Assembly: GCF_000485795.1 (NCBI RefSeq)
Contig: NZ_AXZL01000037.1
Span: 1 to 32,260, forward strand
Source of the DNA: Shewanella decolorationis S12
GTDB lineage: Bacteria > Pseudomonadota > Gammaproteobacteria > Enterobacterales > Shewanellaceae
Direction: 5' to 3'
DNA length: 32,260 nucleotides
Position 1 is the first letter of the stretch. Each line of letters starts with the position of its first letter. Under the pieces are notes generated by a model. The model worked only from the letters and a program-made list of their open reading frames with translations. It made no database searches and was not told the origin of the DNA. The position numbers were made by a program, and so were the translations under genes. Of this stretch, positions 15,082 through 23,584 are shown piece after piece.

Positions 15082-16137
15082 ATGCGATACTTTTTAGTTG
15101 TAGTCGTTTTATTGATGGGGAGCGTGATATCACAGCCCACTGCGGCGGTGGAATATCAAAGCCAGCAATTGCAGTCCAAACTGCTTAAGGAAACACGGCA
15201 GTATCTGATTGCACTTCCTGAGGGATATGCACAATCGACTGAGGCGTATCCCGTTGTTTATCTGCTTGATACAGATGAACAATTTGACCATATGGCAAGC
15301 TTGCTGCAGTTTTTAAGTCAAGGCGCTATGCCGCAAATCCCTAAGATGATTATTGTTGGTATTAACAACACTGAAAGGATGCGGGATTACACTCCGACCC
15401 ATACGCTGGTGTTGCCGAGTGGAAAAAAAGGCAATCCCAAATACCAGCAAACGGGGGGCGCGGGGCGATTTTTAGATTTTATCGAGCAGGAATTAGCGCC
15501 GAGCATACATAGTCAGCTGCGAACCAATGGCATTAATGTGTTGGTGGGCCACTCCTTTGGGGGCTTAGTGGCGATGGAAGCGCTACGTACCGACAGGCAA
15601 CTTTTTTCGGCCTATATCGCCATTGATACTAGTCTGTGGTTTGACAGCCCACATTACCTCACTCAGCTCGAAAACCGAGTTGAAAAGGGCGATTTCAAAC
15701 AGAAACAACTCTTTATGGCGATTGCAAATAATCCCTTGTCACCGGGATTTGGCGTGTCTTCCTATCATAGAGATTTAAATTTGGCCTTTGCGGACAAGCT
15801 GACCAAAAGTCCACCCCAAGGGCTGAGTTTTGCGGCCAAATACTATCCCGACGAGACACATCAGAGTGTGAGTCACATAGGTTTATACGATGGTATTCGC
15901 CATCTGTTTAAAGACTTTGCCATCGATATCTATGCCAAGACGTTTAGCAAGCAGCAAGTGATTTACCAATATCGATTATTATCGGAGCGCTTTGGCTTGA
16001 GGGTGACTCCACCTCAGCAATACCTCGAGCAGTTGATCCAATATAGCGAGAGACAACAGCTCAGCGATCGCAAACAAAGCCTTGAGTCATTGAAAGCATA
16101 TTTTGCTGGTGTTAAGTCAAATGAGGCACTGAGGTAG
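15082..16137 (+). CDS. Periplasmic IroE/Fes-like alpha/beta-hydrolase (siderophore esterase)
   Basis: 351 residues from the ATG at 15082, chosen because it begins a clear signal peptide (MRYFLVVVVLLMGSVISQPTAAVE) and follows AGGA; an upstream in-frame ATG at 14968 would bury it. The fold is esterase D type (PF00756, COG2819). The nucleophile elbow GHSFGG gives Ser158, and the catalytic His is likely H260 in PDETHQS. Related enzymes IroE and Fes hydrolyse the lactone of enterobactin or salmochelin. Pairing with a catecholate receptor under one Fur box supports hydrolysis of an incoming ferric catecholate in the periplasm. Other esters remain possible. A C-terminal helical extension of about 80 residues follows the catalytic domain. 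Confidence 0.85.
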   Translation: MRYFLVVVVLLMGSVISQPTAAVEYQSQQLQSKLLKETRQYLIALPEGYAQSTEAYPVVYLLDTDEQFDHMASLLQFLSQGAMPQIPKMIIVGINNTERMRDYTPTHTLVLPSGKKGNPKYQQTGGAGRFLDFIEQELAPSIHSQLRTNGINVLVGHSFGGLVAMEALRTDRQLFSAYIAIDTSLWFDSPHYLTQLENRVEKGDFKQKQLFMAIANNPLSPGFGVSSYHRDLNLAFADKLTKSPPQGLSFAAKYYPDETHQSVSHIGLYDGIRHLFKDFAIDIYAKTFSKQQVIYQYRLLSERFGLRVTPPQQYLEQLIQYSERQQLSDRKQSLESLKAYFAGVKSNEALR

Positions 16138-16186
16138 ACGTGATTGTCGAACTGAGCTGGAGGTATTTTTAGCGCTTAGAAACAAC

Positions 16187-16217
16187 TGAGCACAGGTGTA
16201 AACACGCCTGTGCTCAG
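16187..16217 (-). terminator. Hairpin at the end of the trp operon
   Basis: CTGAGCACAGG (16187-16197) pairs with CCTGTGCTCAG (16207-16217), 17 bp past the trpA stop and 50 bp past the convergent esterase stop. The minus-strand tail TTGTTTC is only moderately T-rich. It probably ends trp transcription and may also serve the esterase gene. Confidence 0.6.
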
Positions 16218-16233
16218 ATGGTCAGTAGTTTAA

Positions 16234-17070
16234 TTAGGTTGCCGCTTTCATGGCGCGGGTAAATTCACCTAAAGTGGACAGTAACTTAGCTTCATCCTGT
16301 TGATGGGCTTCGATAATTTTCACCACGGCCGAGCCCGAAATCGCACCCGCTGCGCCCGCTTGAATGGCGGCGCTCACTTGAGCAGGTTCGGCAATCCCAA
16401 AGCCTAATAGCGGTGGCGGCGCATTGAATGCTTGCAACTTAGCTAAAATATCTTCAACGGGCGTACCCGCCTTAGTGTCTGTGCCAGTGACACCGGCGCG
16501 GGACAATAGATAGGTATAGCCTTCGCCACTTTGGCTCACTTTTTCAAGGGTTTCGCTATCGGCATTGGGCGGCGCGATAAAAATCGGCGCGATACCATGG
16601 GCCTTAGCGGCTTGAATAAAAGGCGTTGCTTCTTCTACTGGCACATCGGCAATTAACACTGAATCTACACCCGCTTGCTGCGCTTTGGCATAAAAAGCAT
16701 TTATGCCATTAGCGAATACCAGGTTTGCATACAGCAATAATCCAATCGGTAGTTCAGGGTATTTAGCGCGAATTTGCGCTAATAAGTTGAAGCACTGTGT
16801 TGGCGTTGTACCCGTGGCGAGGGCTCTGAGGTTTGCGCCTTGGATCACCGGGCCATCGGCCAGCGGATCGGAGAAGGGAAAGCCTAATTCCAATGCATCG
16901 GTACCATTTTGCACTAAGGCGTCGATAATTTTCAGTGACAGCTCAGGGCTTGGATCGCCTAAGGTGACAAAGGGCACAAAGGCGCCGCGGCCTTCGGCTT
17001 TTAAACGGCTAAACGCTGCGTGATAACGGCCGCCTTGATGAGGGATAGTTTGGGTTGCAGTGTTGCTCAT
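16234..17070 (-). CDS. trpA: Tryptophan synthase alpha chain
   Basis: 278 residues. It cleaves indole-3-glycerol phosphate to indole and glyceraldehyde 3-phosphate and passes indole through the tunnel to TrpB. Catalytic Glu and Asp are present in [18 protein letters not shown] near residues 58-75. The later [21 protein letters not shown] and [13 protein letters not shown] segments form the phosphate-binding site. It has an N-terminal stretch rich in His and Gln of about 10 residues compared with E. coli TrpA. It starts five bases after trpB and is the last gene of the operon. Confidence 0.98.
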   Translation of the reverse strand: MSNTATQTIPHQGGRYHAAFSRLKAEGRGAFVPFVTLGDPSPELSLKIIDALVQNGTDALELGFPFSDPLADGPVIQGANLRALATGTTPTQCFNLLAQIRAKYPELPIGLLLYANLVFANGINAFYAKAQQAGVDSVLIADVPVEEATPFIQAAKAHGIAPIFIAPPNADSETLEKVSQSGEGYTYLLSRAGVTGTDTKAGTPVEDILAKLQAFNAPPPLLGFGIAEPAQVSAAIQAGAAGAISGSAVVKIIEAHQQDEAKLLSTLGEFTRAMKAAT

Positions 17071-17075
17071 CGTTG

Positions 17076-18266
17076 TTATTCCTCTTTACCGTTTAAAATG
17101 TCTGACACAGTGAAAATATCCTTATCGCCTCGGCCCGAGAGGTTAACGACCAAAATGGTTTCTTTGGTGCACTCTTTCGCTAGGCGCAGGGCATAGGCGA
17201 GGGCGTGGGCCGATTCGAGCGCGGGGATAATCCCTTCGCTGCGAGCCAATAATTGGAAGGCTTCTAGGGCTTCATCATCGGTGGCCGATTCGTAGCGCGC
17301 ACGGCCAATCGCGTTCAAATGGGCGTGCTGTGGGCCAACCGATGGGAAGTCGAGGCCTGCCGAAATCGAGTAAGACTCTTCGATTTGACCTTCGCTGTCC
17401 TGCATCAAGGGCGCCTTCATACCAAAGAAAATCCCAGTTTTGCCATGTTTGAGCGGCGCGCCGTGCATATGGGTATCGATGCCTTTACCTGCGGGTTCGA
17501 CCCCAATCAGCTCGACACTGGTTTCATCAATAAAGTCGGCAAACATACCGATAGCATTAGAGCCTCCGCCGACACAGGCGATCACCGCATCGGGCAGACG
17601 ACCTTCGCGCTCCAGCATTTGCTTCTTGGTTTCTTCGCCGATCATACGTTGGAACTCACGCACTATGGTCGGGAAAGGGTGCGGCCCTGCAGCTGTGCCT
17701 AATAGATAGTGGGCTTTTTCGTAGCTGCCGGACCAGTCGCGCATCGCCTCGTTACAGGCATCTTTTAAGGTGGCAGAGCCTGAGGTGACAGGAATGACTT
17801 CTGCGCCCATCAAACGCATTCTAAATACGTTAGGTGATTGGCGGGCAACGTCTTTCGCGCCCATATACACTTTGCACTTTAATCCCAGTAGCGCACAGGC
17901 AAGGGCGGTGGCAACGCCGTGCTGGCCTGCGCCCGTTTCTGCAATAATCTCCTTTTTACCCATGCGTTTAGCCAATAATGCTTGGCCCAATACTTGGTTG
18001 GTTTTATGGGCGCCTCCATGGAGTAAATCTTCACGTTTGAGGTAGATTTTCACCATAGGGTTAGGGCTTAAATTGCGGGTTAAGGTCAGTGCCGTTGGGC
18101 GACCCGCGTAGTTTTTAAGCAGGTCGGTAAACTCGGCTTGAAAGGATTCATCGGCCTGCGCTTCGACAAAGGCGTTTTCGAGTTGCTTGAGGGCGGGGAC
18201 TAAAATCTGCGGCACATACATACCGCCGTATTCGCCGAAATAAGGGTTAAGCTTTAACTGTGACAT
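17076..18266 (-). CDS. trpB: Tryptophan synthase beta chain
   Basis: 396 residues, the normal length. A PLP enzyme that condenses indole with L-serine to L-tryptophan. The PLP lysine is in GGAHKTNQ near residue 86 and the phosphate-binding loop is GGGSNAIG near 232; the N-terminal [14 protein letters not shown] and the [10 protein letters not shown] region are typical. The ATG has AAGGA seven bases upstream, so it is well translated on its own. It is separated from trpC by 108 bp containing two hairpins, the widest gap in this operon, while trpA follows after five bases. Confidence 0.98.
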   Translation of the reverse strand: MSQLKLNPYFGEYGGMYVPQILVPALKQLENAFVEAQADESFQAEFTDLLKNYAGRPTALTLTRNLSPNPMVKIYLKREDLLHGGAHKTNQVLGQALLAKRMGKKEIIAETGAGQHGVATALACALLGLKCKVYMGAKDVARQSPNVFRMRLMGAEVIPVTSGSATLKDACNEAMRDWSGSYEKAHYLLGTAAGPHPFPTIVREFQRMIGEETKKQMLEREGRLPDAVIACVGGGSNAIGMFADFIDETSVELIGVEPAGKGIDTHMHGAPLKHGKTGIFFGMKAPLMQDSEGQIEESYSISAGLDFPSVGPQHAHLNAIGRARYESATDDEALEAFQLLARSEGIIPALESAHALAYALRLAKECTKETILVVNLSGRGDKDIFTVSDILNGKEE

Positions 18267-18295
18267 ACCTTGTTCCTTATCCTATTCATTTGTTT

Positions 18296-18322
18296 CGATG
18301 GCGGTTTAGGTTAACGCCATCG
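18296..18322. other. Hairpin A in the trpC-trpB spacer
   Basis: CGATGGCG (18296-18303) pairs with CGCCATCG (18315-18322), an 8-bp stem with an 11-base loop, about 30 bp before the trpB start on the minus strand. No T run follows it. Confidence 0.5.
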
Positions 18323-18340
18323 AGTTTCAATTCTGGCTAG

Positions 18341-18362
18341 CCTGTGCTTTGCACAGGTTTTT
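18341..18362. other. Hairpin B in the trpC-trpB spacer
   Basis: CCTGTGC (18341-18347), loop TTT, GCACAGG (18351-18357), then TTTTT on the + strand. It has the form of a terminator for + strand transcription although no + strand gene is here. On the trp-coding strand it has an A run before the stem and no T run after, so it should not stop the operon. It may stop antisense transcription or mark an RNA processing site. Confidence 0.55.
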
Positions 18363-18374
18363 ATAAAAGCTGGT

Positions 18375-19862
18375 CTAGAGTCGTAGTTGACTAAATGCCG
18401 CTTGGATTTTCTCTGCCGACTTAACGCCGGGAGCCGTTTCGAGGCCAGAGTTAAAATCTAAACCGTAAAATCCTTGAGCATTGGCTCGGGCGGCATTGTC
18501 AGCATTGAGGCCGCCCGCGAGCATGGCCTCGGCTTTATGGGCAATGGGGAGTTGCCAATCAAAGGCTTGCCCCGTGCCACCAAAACCTGCGTCATTCTTG
18601 CTATCAAAAAGATAACGCTGCACACCTCTTGGCATAGCAGCAAGCTCGCCGCTTTGAGCATCGACACTGACCGCCTTCCAAATTTGAGTGTTCAGTCCGG
18701 CCTGTTGCAGCAATTGGCTTAGCTCGACAATTTCCAGTTCAGTCTCACTGCCATGCAGTTGCAACGCGGCTAAACCACATTCTTGGGCGATACTTGCCAT
18801 GAGCTCAGGCGTGCTGTTTACAAATACGCCGACAAACTCAATGGCGGGCAAGTTAGCGGCGCGGTATTGCTGTACTAACTGTTTGGCGGCATCTTTGCTG
18901 AGTGCGCGTGGCGATTTTTCAGCAAAAATGAGCCCAGCATAAACAGCGCCGGCATTGGCCGCCGCTTCAATATCCTCAAGGCGGGTGAGGCCGCAGACTT
19001 TATTGTGACCGAAGATCAATTTACGACAGGCTAAATCAATATCTTCTTCGGCCATAATCGAGCTGCCGACCAAGAAGCCATCGACCAGTGGACTTAAGCG
19101 GCGCACTTGGTCATTGGTGTAAATCCCTGATTCGCTGATCACCACGCGATCGCTGCCGATATGCGGCGCAAGGGCTTCTGTGGTGGCCAAATTGGTACTT
19201 AAATCCCGTAAGTTGCGGTTATTAATGCCAATAATAGGTGCATTCAAGACGATGGCGCGTTTCAGTTCTTCCTCATTGCTGACTTCCGTCAGCACATCGA
19301 GTTGATACTTGGCCGCCTCGCTGGCAAGTTGCTGATATCGCTCATCATCGAGCACAGAAAGCATCAGCAGAATCGCATCGGCGCCCTGATGAGCCGCTAA
19401 TTTGATTTGATACTCATCAACAAAAAAGTCTTTACACAGAATGGGTTGGCTCACTTTTGCCCGTACTTTCGGGATGTAGTCCATGTCCCCTTGGAAAAAT
19501 TGCTCATCGGTTAATACCGAGATTCCTGCTGCATACTTGGTATAAATAGAAGCGATGGCTTCGACATCAAAGTCTTTACGGATTAAGCCTTTGGATGGAC
19601 TGGCTTTTTTGCACTCAAAAATATAACCCGACTTCGGGGCTTTTAAGGCAGCAAATAGACTACGGTCCGATATTTTGGGGGTTAAGCTGTCTTCAGGAAA
19701 ACGCAACTTAAGGGCGGCGATATGGGCGGCCTTAGTATCGACGATACGGGTTAAAACGTTCGCTTTTGCGGTGCTAGTTTGCATGCTACCCCTTACATCC
19801 TGCGATGCTTGATTATCTTCCGAGCGATGGGCGTCGGGTTGTTGAACCTGTGCCATGGTCAT
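18375..19862 (-). CDS. trpC: Fused indole-3-glycerol-phosphate synthase / phosphoribosylanthranilate isomerase
   Basis: 495 residues with two TIM barrels in tandem, as in E. coli TrpC(F). The N-terminal IGPS half shows FECKKASPSKGLI, ILCKDFFVDEYQI, LTEVSNEEEL, GINNRNL and VISESGI. The C-terminal PRAI half shows KVCGLTRLEDI with the catalytic Cys, GAVYAGLIFAEKSPRAL, LQLHG and an Asp in FDSKNDAGFGGTGQAFDW. Homology starts only near residue 27 (MQTSTAKANVLTRIV). The first 26 residues may be an extension, or the start may be the ATG at 19784, which has AAGGGG just upstream (469 residues). The upstream ATG overlaps the trpD stop (TAATG), which favours coupling. Confidence 0.96.
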   Translation of the reverse strand: MTMAQVQQPDAHRSEDNQASQDVRGSMQTSTAKANVLTRIVDTKAAHIAALKLRFPEDSLTPKISDRSLFAALKAPKSGYIFECKKASPSKGLIRKDFDVEAIASIYTKYAAGISVLTDEQFFQGDMDYIPKVRAKVSQPILCKDFFVDEYQIKLAAHQGADAILLMLSVLDDERYQQLASEAAKYQLDVLTEVSNEEELKRAIVLNAPIIGINNRNLRDLSTNLATTEALAPHIGSDRVVISESGIYTNDQVRRLSPLVDGFLVGSSIMAEEDIDLACRKLIFGHNKVCGLTRLEDIEAAANAGAVYAGLIFAEKSPRALSKDAAKQLVQQYRAANLPAIEFVGVFVNSTPELMASIAQECGLAALQLHGSETELEIVELSQLLQQAGLNTQIWKAVSVDAQSGELAAMPRGVQRYLFDSKNDAGFGGTGQAFDWQLPIAHKAEAMLAGGLNADNAARANAQGFYGLDFNSGLETAPGVKSAEKIQAAFSQLRL

Positions 19863-20905
19863 TATTCCTGTGCTTCGCTGCTGACTTTAGCGAGTTGATT
19901 CAGTAATTCAAAGGCTTTGCCGCTTTTTATGGTATTGAGCGCAAGGGCTGTGCCGGCTTTGACTGAGTCCGACAGGCCACACAGATATAAGGCACAACCC
20001 GCATTGATGGCAACCGCATGGGTGTGGGCATCGCTGCCTTGTCCTTGCAAAATAGATTGAGTGATTTGGGCGTTTTGTGCAGGCTCTCCGCCTTCAAGCT
20101 CGCTAATTTGGGCTTGAGGCACGCCAAAATCCGCAGGCGTTAGTTGATACTCAATAATCTCACCGTCTTTGAGTTCGGCGACCTGCGTGCTGCCATGGAG
20201 CGCCACTTCATCTAAACCACTGCCGTGTACCACCATGGCTCTTTGCGTGCCAAGGGCTTGCAGTACGCGAGCGATGGGCGTCACTAGCTCTGGGCTATAG
20301 ACCCCAAGCAATATAAATTCTGGGCGCGCTGGGTTAATCAATGGCCCTAACACATTGAATAAGGTACGAGTTTTTAGCGCTTGGCGCACAGGCACCGCAT
20401 GTTTGACACCGCCATGGTAGTGGGGCGCAAACAGGAAACACAGATTGAGTGATTCCAGGCAACGGCTCGCCAGCTCGGGTGACATGGTTAAATCGATGCC
20501 AAATTGGGCGAGTAAATCCGAGGAGCCCGATTTGCTCGAGACTGAGCGATTACCGTGTTTTGCCACTTTTGCACCAGCGGCAGCGGCAACAAAGGCGGCT
20601 GTAGTGGAGATATTGATGGTATTAAAGCCATCGCCACCGGTGCCGACGATATCGATAATCCCTTCAGTCCGCTTAGATGCGGGATAAGGGAAAGGCTTGG
20701 CGGCGGCGCGCATCGCATCGGCGGCGCCACTGATTTCGGCAATGGTTTCACCGCGAATTTTAAGGGCCATTAACATTGCCGCCATCACGGCCTCATTCAT
20801 TTCACCTTGGATAAGGGTGCTAAAGAGGCTGGCGGTTTGCTCGCGGGTTAATGCCTTACCCTGAAACAAGATATCGAGCAGGGGCTGAATCGATGTTGCG
20901 CTCAT
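19862..20905 (-). CDS. trpD: Anthranilate phosphoribosyltransferase
   Basis: 347 residues; transfers phosphoribose from PRPP to anthranilate, the second step of the pathway. The PRPP-binding GTGGDGFNTINIS motif is near residue 90 and the KHGNRSVSSKSGSSDLL segment near 117; NVLGPLINPARP and VVHGSGLDE follow. It is a stand-alone enzyme, not fused to TrpG as in E. coli. The start shares a base with the trpG stop and its stop shares a base with the trpC start, both as TAATG, so the three are translationally coupled. Confidence 0.98.
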   Translation of the reverse strand: MSATSIQPLLDILFQGKALTREQTASLFSTLIQGEMNEAVMAAMLMALKIRGETIAEISGAADAMRAAAKPFPYPASKRTEGIIDIVGTGGDGFNTINISTTAAFVAAAAGAKVAKHGNRSVSSKSGSSDLLAQFGIDLTMSPELASRCLESLNLCFLFAPHYHGGVKHAVPVRQALKTRTLFNVLGPLINPARPEFILLGVYSPELVTPIARVLQALGTQRAMVVHGSGLDEVALHGSTQVAELKDGEIIEYQLTPADFGVPQAQISELEGGEPAQNAQITQSILQGQGSDAHTHAVAINAGCALYLCGLSDSVKAGTALALNTIKSGKAFELLNQLAKVSSEAQE

Positions 20906-21513
20906 TATTGGGCTCCTGCGGTATTGTGGGCGATGTCTTGAGTCAAAAAGCGTAGGGTTTGGGTTAACAATGTGCTGCCCAAGGTCGTTAAGATGGATTC
21001 TGGGTGAAACTGAAAACCGACCGCCCTGTGCTCGGCGTGCAAAATCGCCATTGGCATATCATCGGTAGTGGCAATGACTTCAAGACAATCGGGTACTTTT
21101 GTGGCGACTAAGCTGTGGTAGCGGGCGACAGGTAAGGGCGAAGGTAAGTTAGCAAACACGCCTTCACCATTATGGAAGGTGGGGCTGGCTTTACCATGAA
21201 CCACAAAAGGCGCGCGCTCTACTTTACCGCCGTAATATTCCACCATGGCTTGATGGCCTAAGCAGATCCCCAGCATAGGCACTTTGCCCGCGACTTTGTC
21301 GATGAGCGCCATCATGGAACCCACTTCATGGGGCGCACCCGGGCCTGGCGATAAGACTAAGGCACTAGGTTCGGTTTCCGCTAACAGCTTGTCGGCAATA
21401 TAGTCGGCGGCAACATCGTTACGGTAGATCACCACTTCACAGCCAAGGCTTCTAAATTGGTCGACTAAGTTGTAGGTAAAGGAGTCGAAGTTATCGAGTA
21501 AATAGAGTTTCAT
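20905..21513 (-). CDS. trpG: Anthranilate synthase glutamine amidotransferase subunit
   Basis: 202 residues from the ATG at 21513 (MKLYLLDNFDSFTYNLVDQ), which has AAGGAG seven bases upstream; a longer in-frame start at 21585 would overlap trpE and lacks homology. It supplies ammonia from glutamine to TrpE. The class I amidotransferase triad is visible: nucleophile Cys in LGICLGHQA near residue 83, and His-x-Glu in FQFHPESIL near 175. LSPGPGAPHE is the conserved oxyanion-side loop. It starts 10 bases after trpE ends. Confidence 0.98.
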   Translation of the reverse strand: MKLYLLDNFDSFTYNLVDQFRSLGCEVVIYRNDVAADYIADKLLAETEPSALVLSPGPGAPHEVGSMMALIDKVAGKVPMLGICLGHQAMVEYYGGKVERAPFVVHGKASPTFHNGEGVFANLPSPLPVARYHSLVATKVPDCLEVIATTDDMPMAILHAEHRAVGFQFHPESILTTLGSTLLTQTLRFLTQDIAHNTAGAQ

Positions 21514-21523
21514 CTTGGGCTCC

Positions 21524-23215
21524 TTATCTTTGTTGTTCAGTCGTTTGGGTCGATGCTGCTTGCTGGCTGTCATCCAAGCCTGCACCCATCTTGATGGCCG
21601 AAATCACCGCCTGCGCCTTTTGGCGCGTTTCATCGGCTTCACTCTGCGGGTCGGAATCAAACACCACGCCAGCACCCGCTTGGATATGGGCCACGCCGTT
21701 TTTCACAAAGGCGGAGCGGATAACGATACAGGTGTCCATATCCCCAAGGGCATTGAGGTAGCCCACTGCGCCGCCGTAGCTGCCTCGGCGGGTCTTTTCC
21801 GCCTGACGTACGAGTTGCGAGGCGCGCACTTTCGGGGCGCCAACTAGCGTGCCCATATTCATGCAGGCCTGATAGGCGTGGAGCGCATCCAAGTCTTGGC
21901 GTAGTTGACCTGTGACGCGGCTGACTAAGTGCATGACGTGGGAATAACGGTCGACTTTTAGTAACTCGGCCACTTTGCGGCTGCCACTTTGGCTGATACG
22001 GGCGATATCGTTACGGGCTAAATCGACCAACATTAAATGTTCGGAGAGCTCTTTTTTATCCAAACGCAATTCGAGTTCGATACGGCTATCGAGGTCGAAA
22101 TCGATCTCGCCGCTGGCGGTTTTGCCGCGTTTACGGGTGCCTGCAATCGGGTAGACTTCGACCTGATTATTGCTGGCTTCATATTTCAGCGCGCTCTCGG
22201 GCGAGGCGCCAAACAGGGTGAAGTCATGGCCCCTGAAATAAAACATATAGGGGCTGGGGTTGGTTAATCGCAGCGCGCGGTAAGCTCCCAAGGTATTGGG
22301 GCAGGGCAGGCTAAAGCTGCGTGACGGCACGACTTGGAAGATATCACCGGCAATAATGTGTTCTTTTAAATCGATAACGGTTTGCTTGAAGTCCTCATCA
22401 CTAACATTCACTTGCTCCGTGGCCGTTATGCCAACGAGGGCGGGCGCAGGCGTTGCACTCTTTGCTAGGGCTTCACATTGGGCGCGGATATTCTCTGCTC
22501 GCTCGGCTAAGGCTTGGGTCACCTCGGAATGTTGTTCTGTGCCTTCACTGAAGTTGTGGGTGATAATTTCTGCTTGTTTTTGCTTGTGATCGATAAGAAT
22601 TAAGGTTTCGGCGAGATAAAATAAATAATCAGGACAATCATTTGCACCATTTGGCGCTTCAGGCAGTGGCTCAACGGTATCAATCAAATCGTAGGAGAGC
22701 ACGCCACCTAAAAATAAGTCTTCGAATGCCGGCGTCTGGCCACAATCGATATGCTTTACAAACAAGCGCAAACCATCGAGGGGCGAGGTGGATTTTAAGC
22801 GCGCATCTTCATCCTTAAGCTCAGTGTCCTTTTGCAGCGTGACCACTAGGTTGTGGCCATCGTGTTGGCATTGAGTTTGGCTTGAACGAGCAGTAAAAAA
22901 TTGCTCAATGGGGGCGAGTAAACTGACGCCATTGTTACTCAGTGCGCTAAAGCGTAAACGATAGCCATCGCAGCGGATCATCAGCGCTGCATGGGTCATC
23001 ACCATGCTCTTAAGATTTTCCTTGCTGTCGATTTCTGCCGATTCTAACAACATGGTATGGGGCGCATCTTGGGTGATGTGCTGGTACAGACGCAGTTGGT
23101 CGCTATGGTATGCCAGCGTCGCCTTGAGCGTATGCGAACGTGCGAATGTCTGTTGAGACGAGGCAAAATGCGCGCCATCAACTTGGGTAACCTGATTAAA
23201 TGTCTTTAGGGTCAT
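21524..23215 (-). CDS. trpE: Anthranilate synthase component I
   Basis: 563 residues; converts chorismate plus ammonia from TrpG to anthranilate. The tryptophan feedback site LLESAE is at residues 56-61. The chorismate-binding domain occupies the C-terminal 270 residues, with GDIFQVVPSRSF, the ASPESALKYE and PIAGTRKRG motifs, DLARNDIARI, the GTLVGAPKVRA stretch and the terminal IQAGAGVVFDSDPQSEADE. It is about 40 residues longer than E. coli TrpE, mostly in the N-terminal half and in a Gln/Thr-rich tail. It is first after the attenuator, so its transcription depends on the trpL switch. Confidence 0.98.
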   Translation of the reverse strand: MTLKTFNQVTQVDGAHFASSQQTFARSHTLKATLAYHSDQLRLYQHITQDAPHTMLLESAEIDSKENLKSMVMTHAALMIRCDGYRLRFSALSNNGVSLLAPIEQFFTARSSQTQCQHDGHNLVVTLQKDTELKDEDARLKSTSPLDGLRLFVKHIDCGQTPAFEDLFLGGVLSYDLIDTVEPLPEAPNGANDCPDYLFYLAETLILIDHKQKQAEIITHNFSEGTEQHSEVTQALAERAENIRAQCEALAKSATPAPALVGITATEQVNVSDEDFKQTVIDLKEHIIAGDIFQVVPSRSFSLPCPNTLGAYRALRLTNPSPYMFYFRGHDFTLFGASPESALKYEASNNQVEVYPIAGTRKRGKTASGEIDFDLDSRIELELRLDKKELSEHLMLVDLARNDIARISQSGSRKVAELLKVDRYSHVMHLVSRVTGQLRQDLDALHAYQACMNMGTLVGAPKVRASQLVRQAEKTRRGSYGGAVGYLNALGDMDTCIVIRSAFVKNGVAHIQAGAGVVFDSDPQSEADETRQKAQAVISAIKMGAGLDDSQQAASTQTTEQQR

Positions 23216-23264
23216 GCTTATCTCGCTTTTTATCCGTTTACCGCGTTGCAGACATTTTTCGCAC

Positions 23265-23302
23265 CAACAAAAAAGCCCGCATTTCTGCGGGCTTTTTTGT
23301 TG
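23265..23302 (-). terminator. trp attenuator terminator
   Basis: A perfect 17-bp stem: 23265-23281 pairs with 23286-23302 around loop TTTC, with a GCCCGCA core and an AAAAAA/TTTTTT base. It lies between the trpL stop and the trpE start and would end transcription when tryptophan is plentiful. An alternative pairing uses GCGGG just after the trpL stop (23341-23345) with the CCCGC of the terminator arm, the expected antiterminator. Confidence 0.92.
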
Positions 23303-23344
23303 ATTCTGTTACTTTCAAATGAGCACAGAGCTTCACACCACCCG

Positions 23345-23401
23345 CTAAGTTGGGAAGTGCCACCACCAAATGATGTTGAAAGAAGCGTTAATCTGAGTCA
23401 T
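23345..23401 (-). CDS. trpL: trp operon leader peptide with three tandem Trp codons
   Basis: An 18-residue frame, MTQINASFNIIWWWHFPT, starts at ATG 23401 and ends in TAG at 23345-23347. Three consecutive TGG codons are at 23360-23368. The strong terminator hairpin begins about 43 bp after the stop. This is the classical attenuation layout: a ribosome stalled at the Trp codons when charged tRNA-Trp is scarce would favour the antiterminator and allow trpEGDCBA transcription. The Shine-Dalgarno sequence is weak (GAGA about 10 bases upstream). Confidence 0.93.
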   Translation of the reverse strand: MTQINASFNIIWWWHFPT

Positions 23402-23459
23402 TCAAAAGGGTCTCAATAATTCGTTAGTTGAGCTATAGAAAACATGAGCCTGAGCCGAA

Positions 23460-23465
23460 AGTCAA
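23460..23465 (-). promoter_or_regulatory. Possible -35 element of the trp promoter
   Basis: TTGACT on the minus strand lies 59 bp upstream of the trpL start. A matching -10 is not clear: TTTTCT is at 17 bp and TATAGC at 22 bp. I could not find a convincing TrpR operator, although AACTAACG nearby loosely resembles half of one. Confidence 0.35.
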
Positions 23466-23548
23466 TTGAATATTTTTCAAAATGATGGATTCACGCCGCT
23501 AAATCACTGTACCGAATGCCATTCCTACTCGATAAAGTGTGAGATAAA

Positions 23549-23578
23549 TGCACATTTCATCTTAAATTCACGTACAAT
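23549..23578 (+). promoter_or_regulatory. Possible rnm promoter, giving a nearly leaderless mRNA
   Basis: TACAAT at 23573-23578 is a good -10, with TGCACA at 23549-23554 as -35 (spacer 18). The -10 ends six bases before the rnm ATG, so transcription would start at or next to the start codon. No Shine-Dalgarno sequence precedes the ATG, which fits a leaderless message. Confidence 0.45.
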
Positions 23579-23584
23579 AACGGC

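Noticed and set aside
21514..21585. Longer TrpG start inside trpE
   Set aside because: Non-homologous extension; the ATG at 21513 has an ideal ribosome site and the known TrpG N-terminus.
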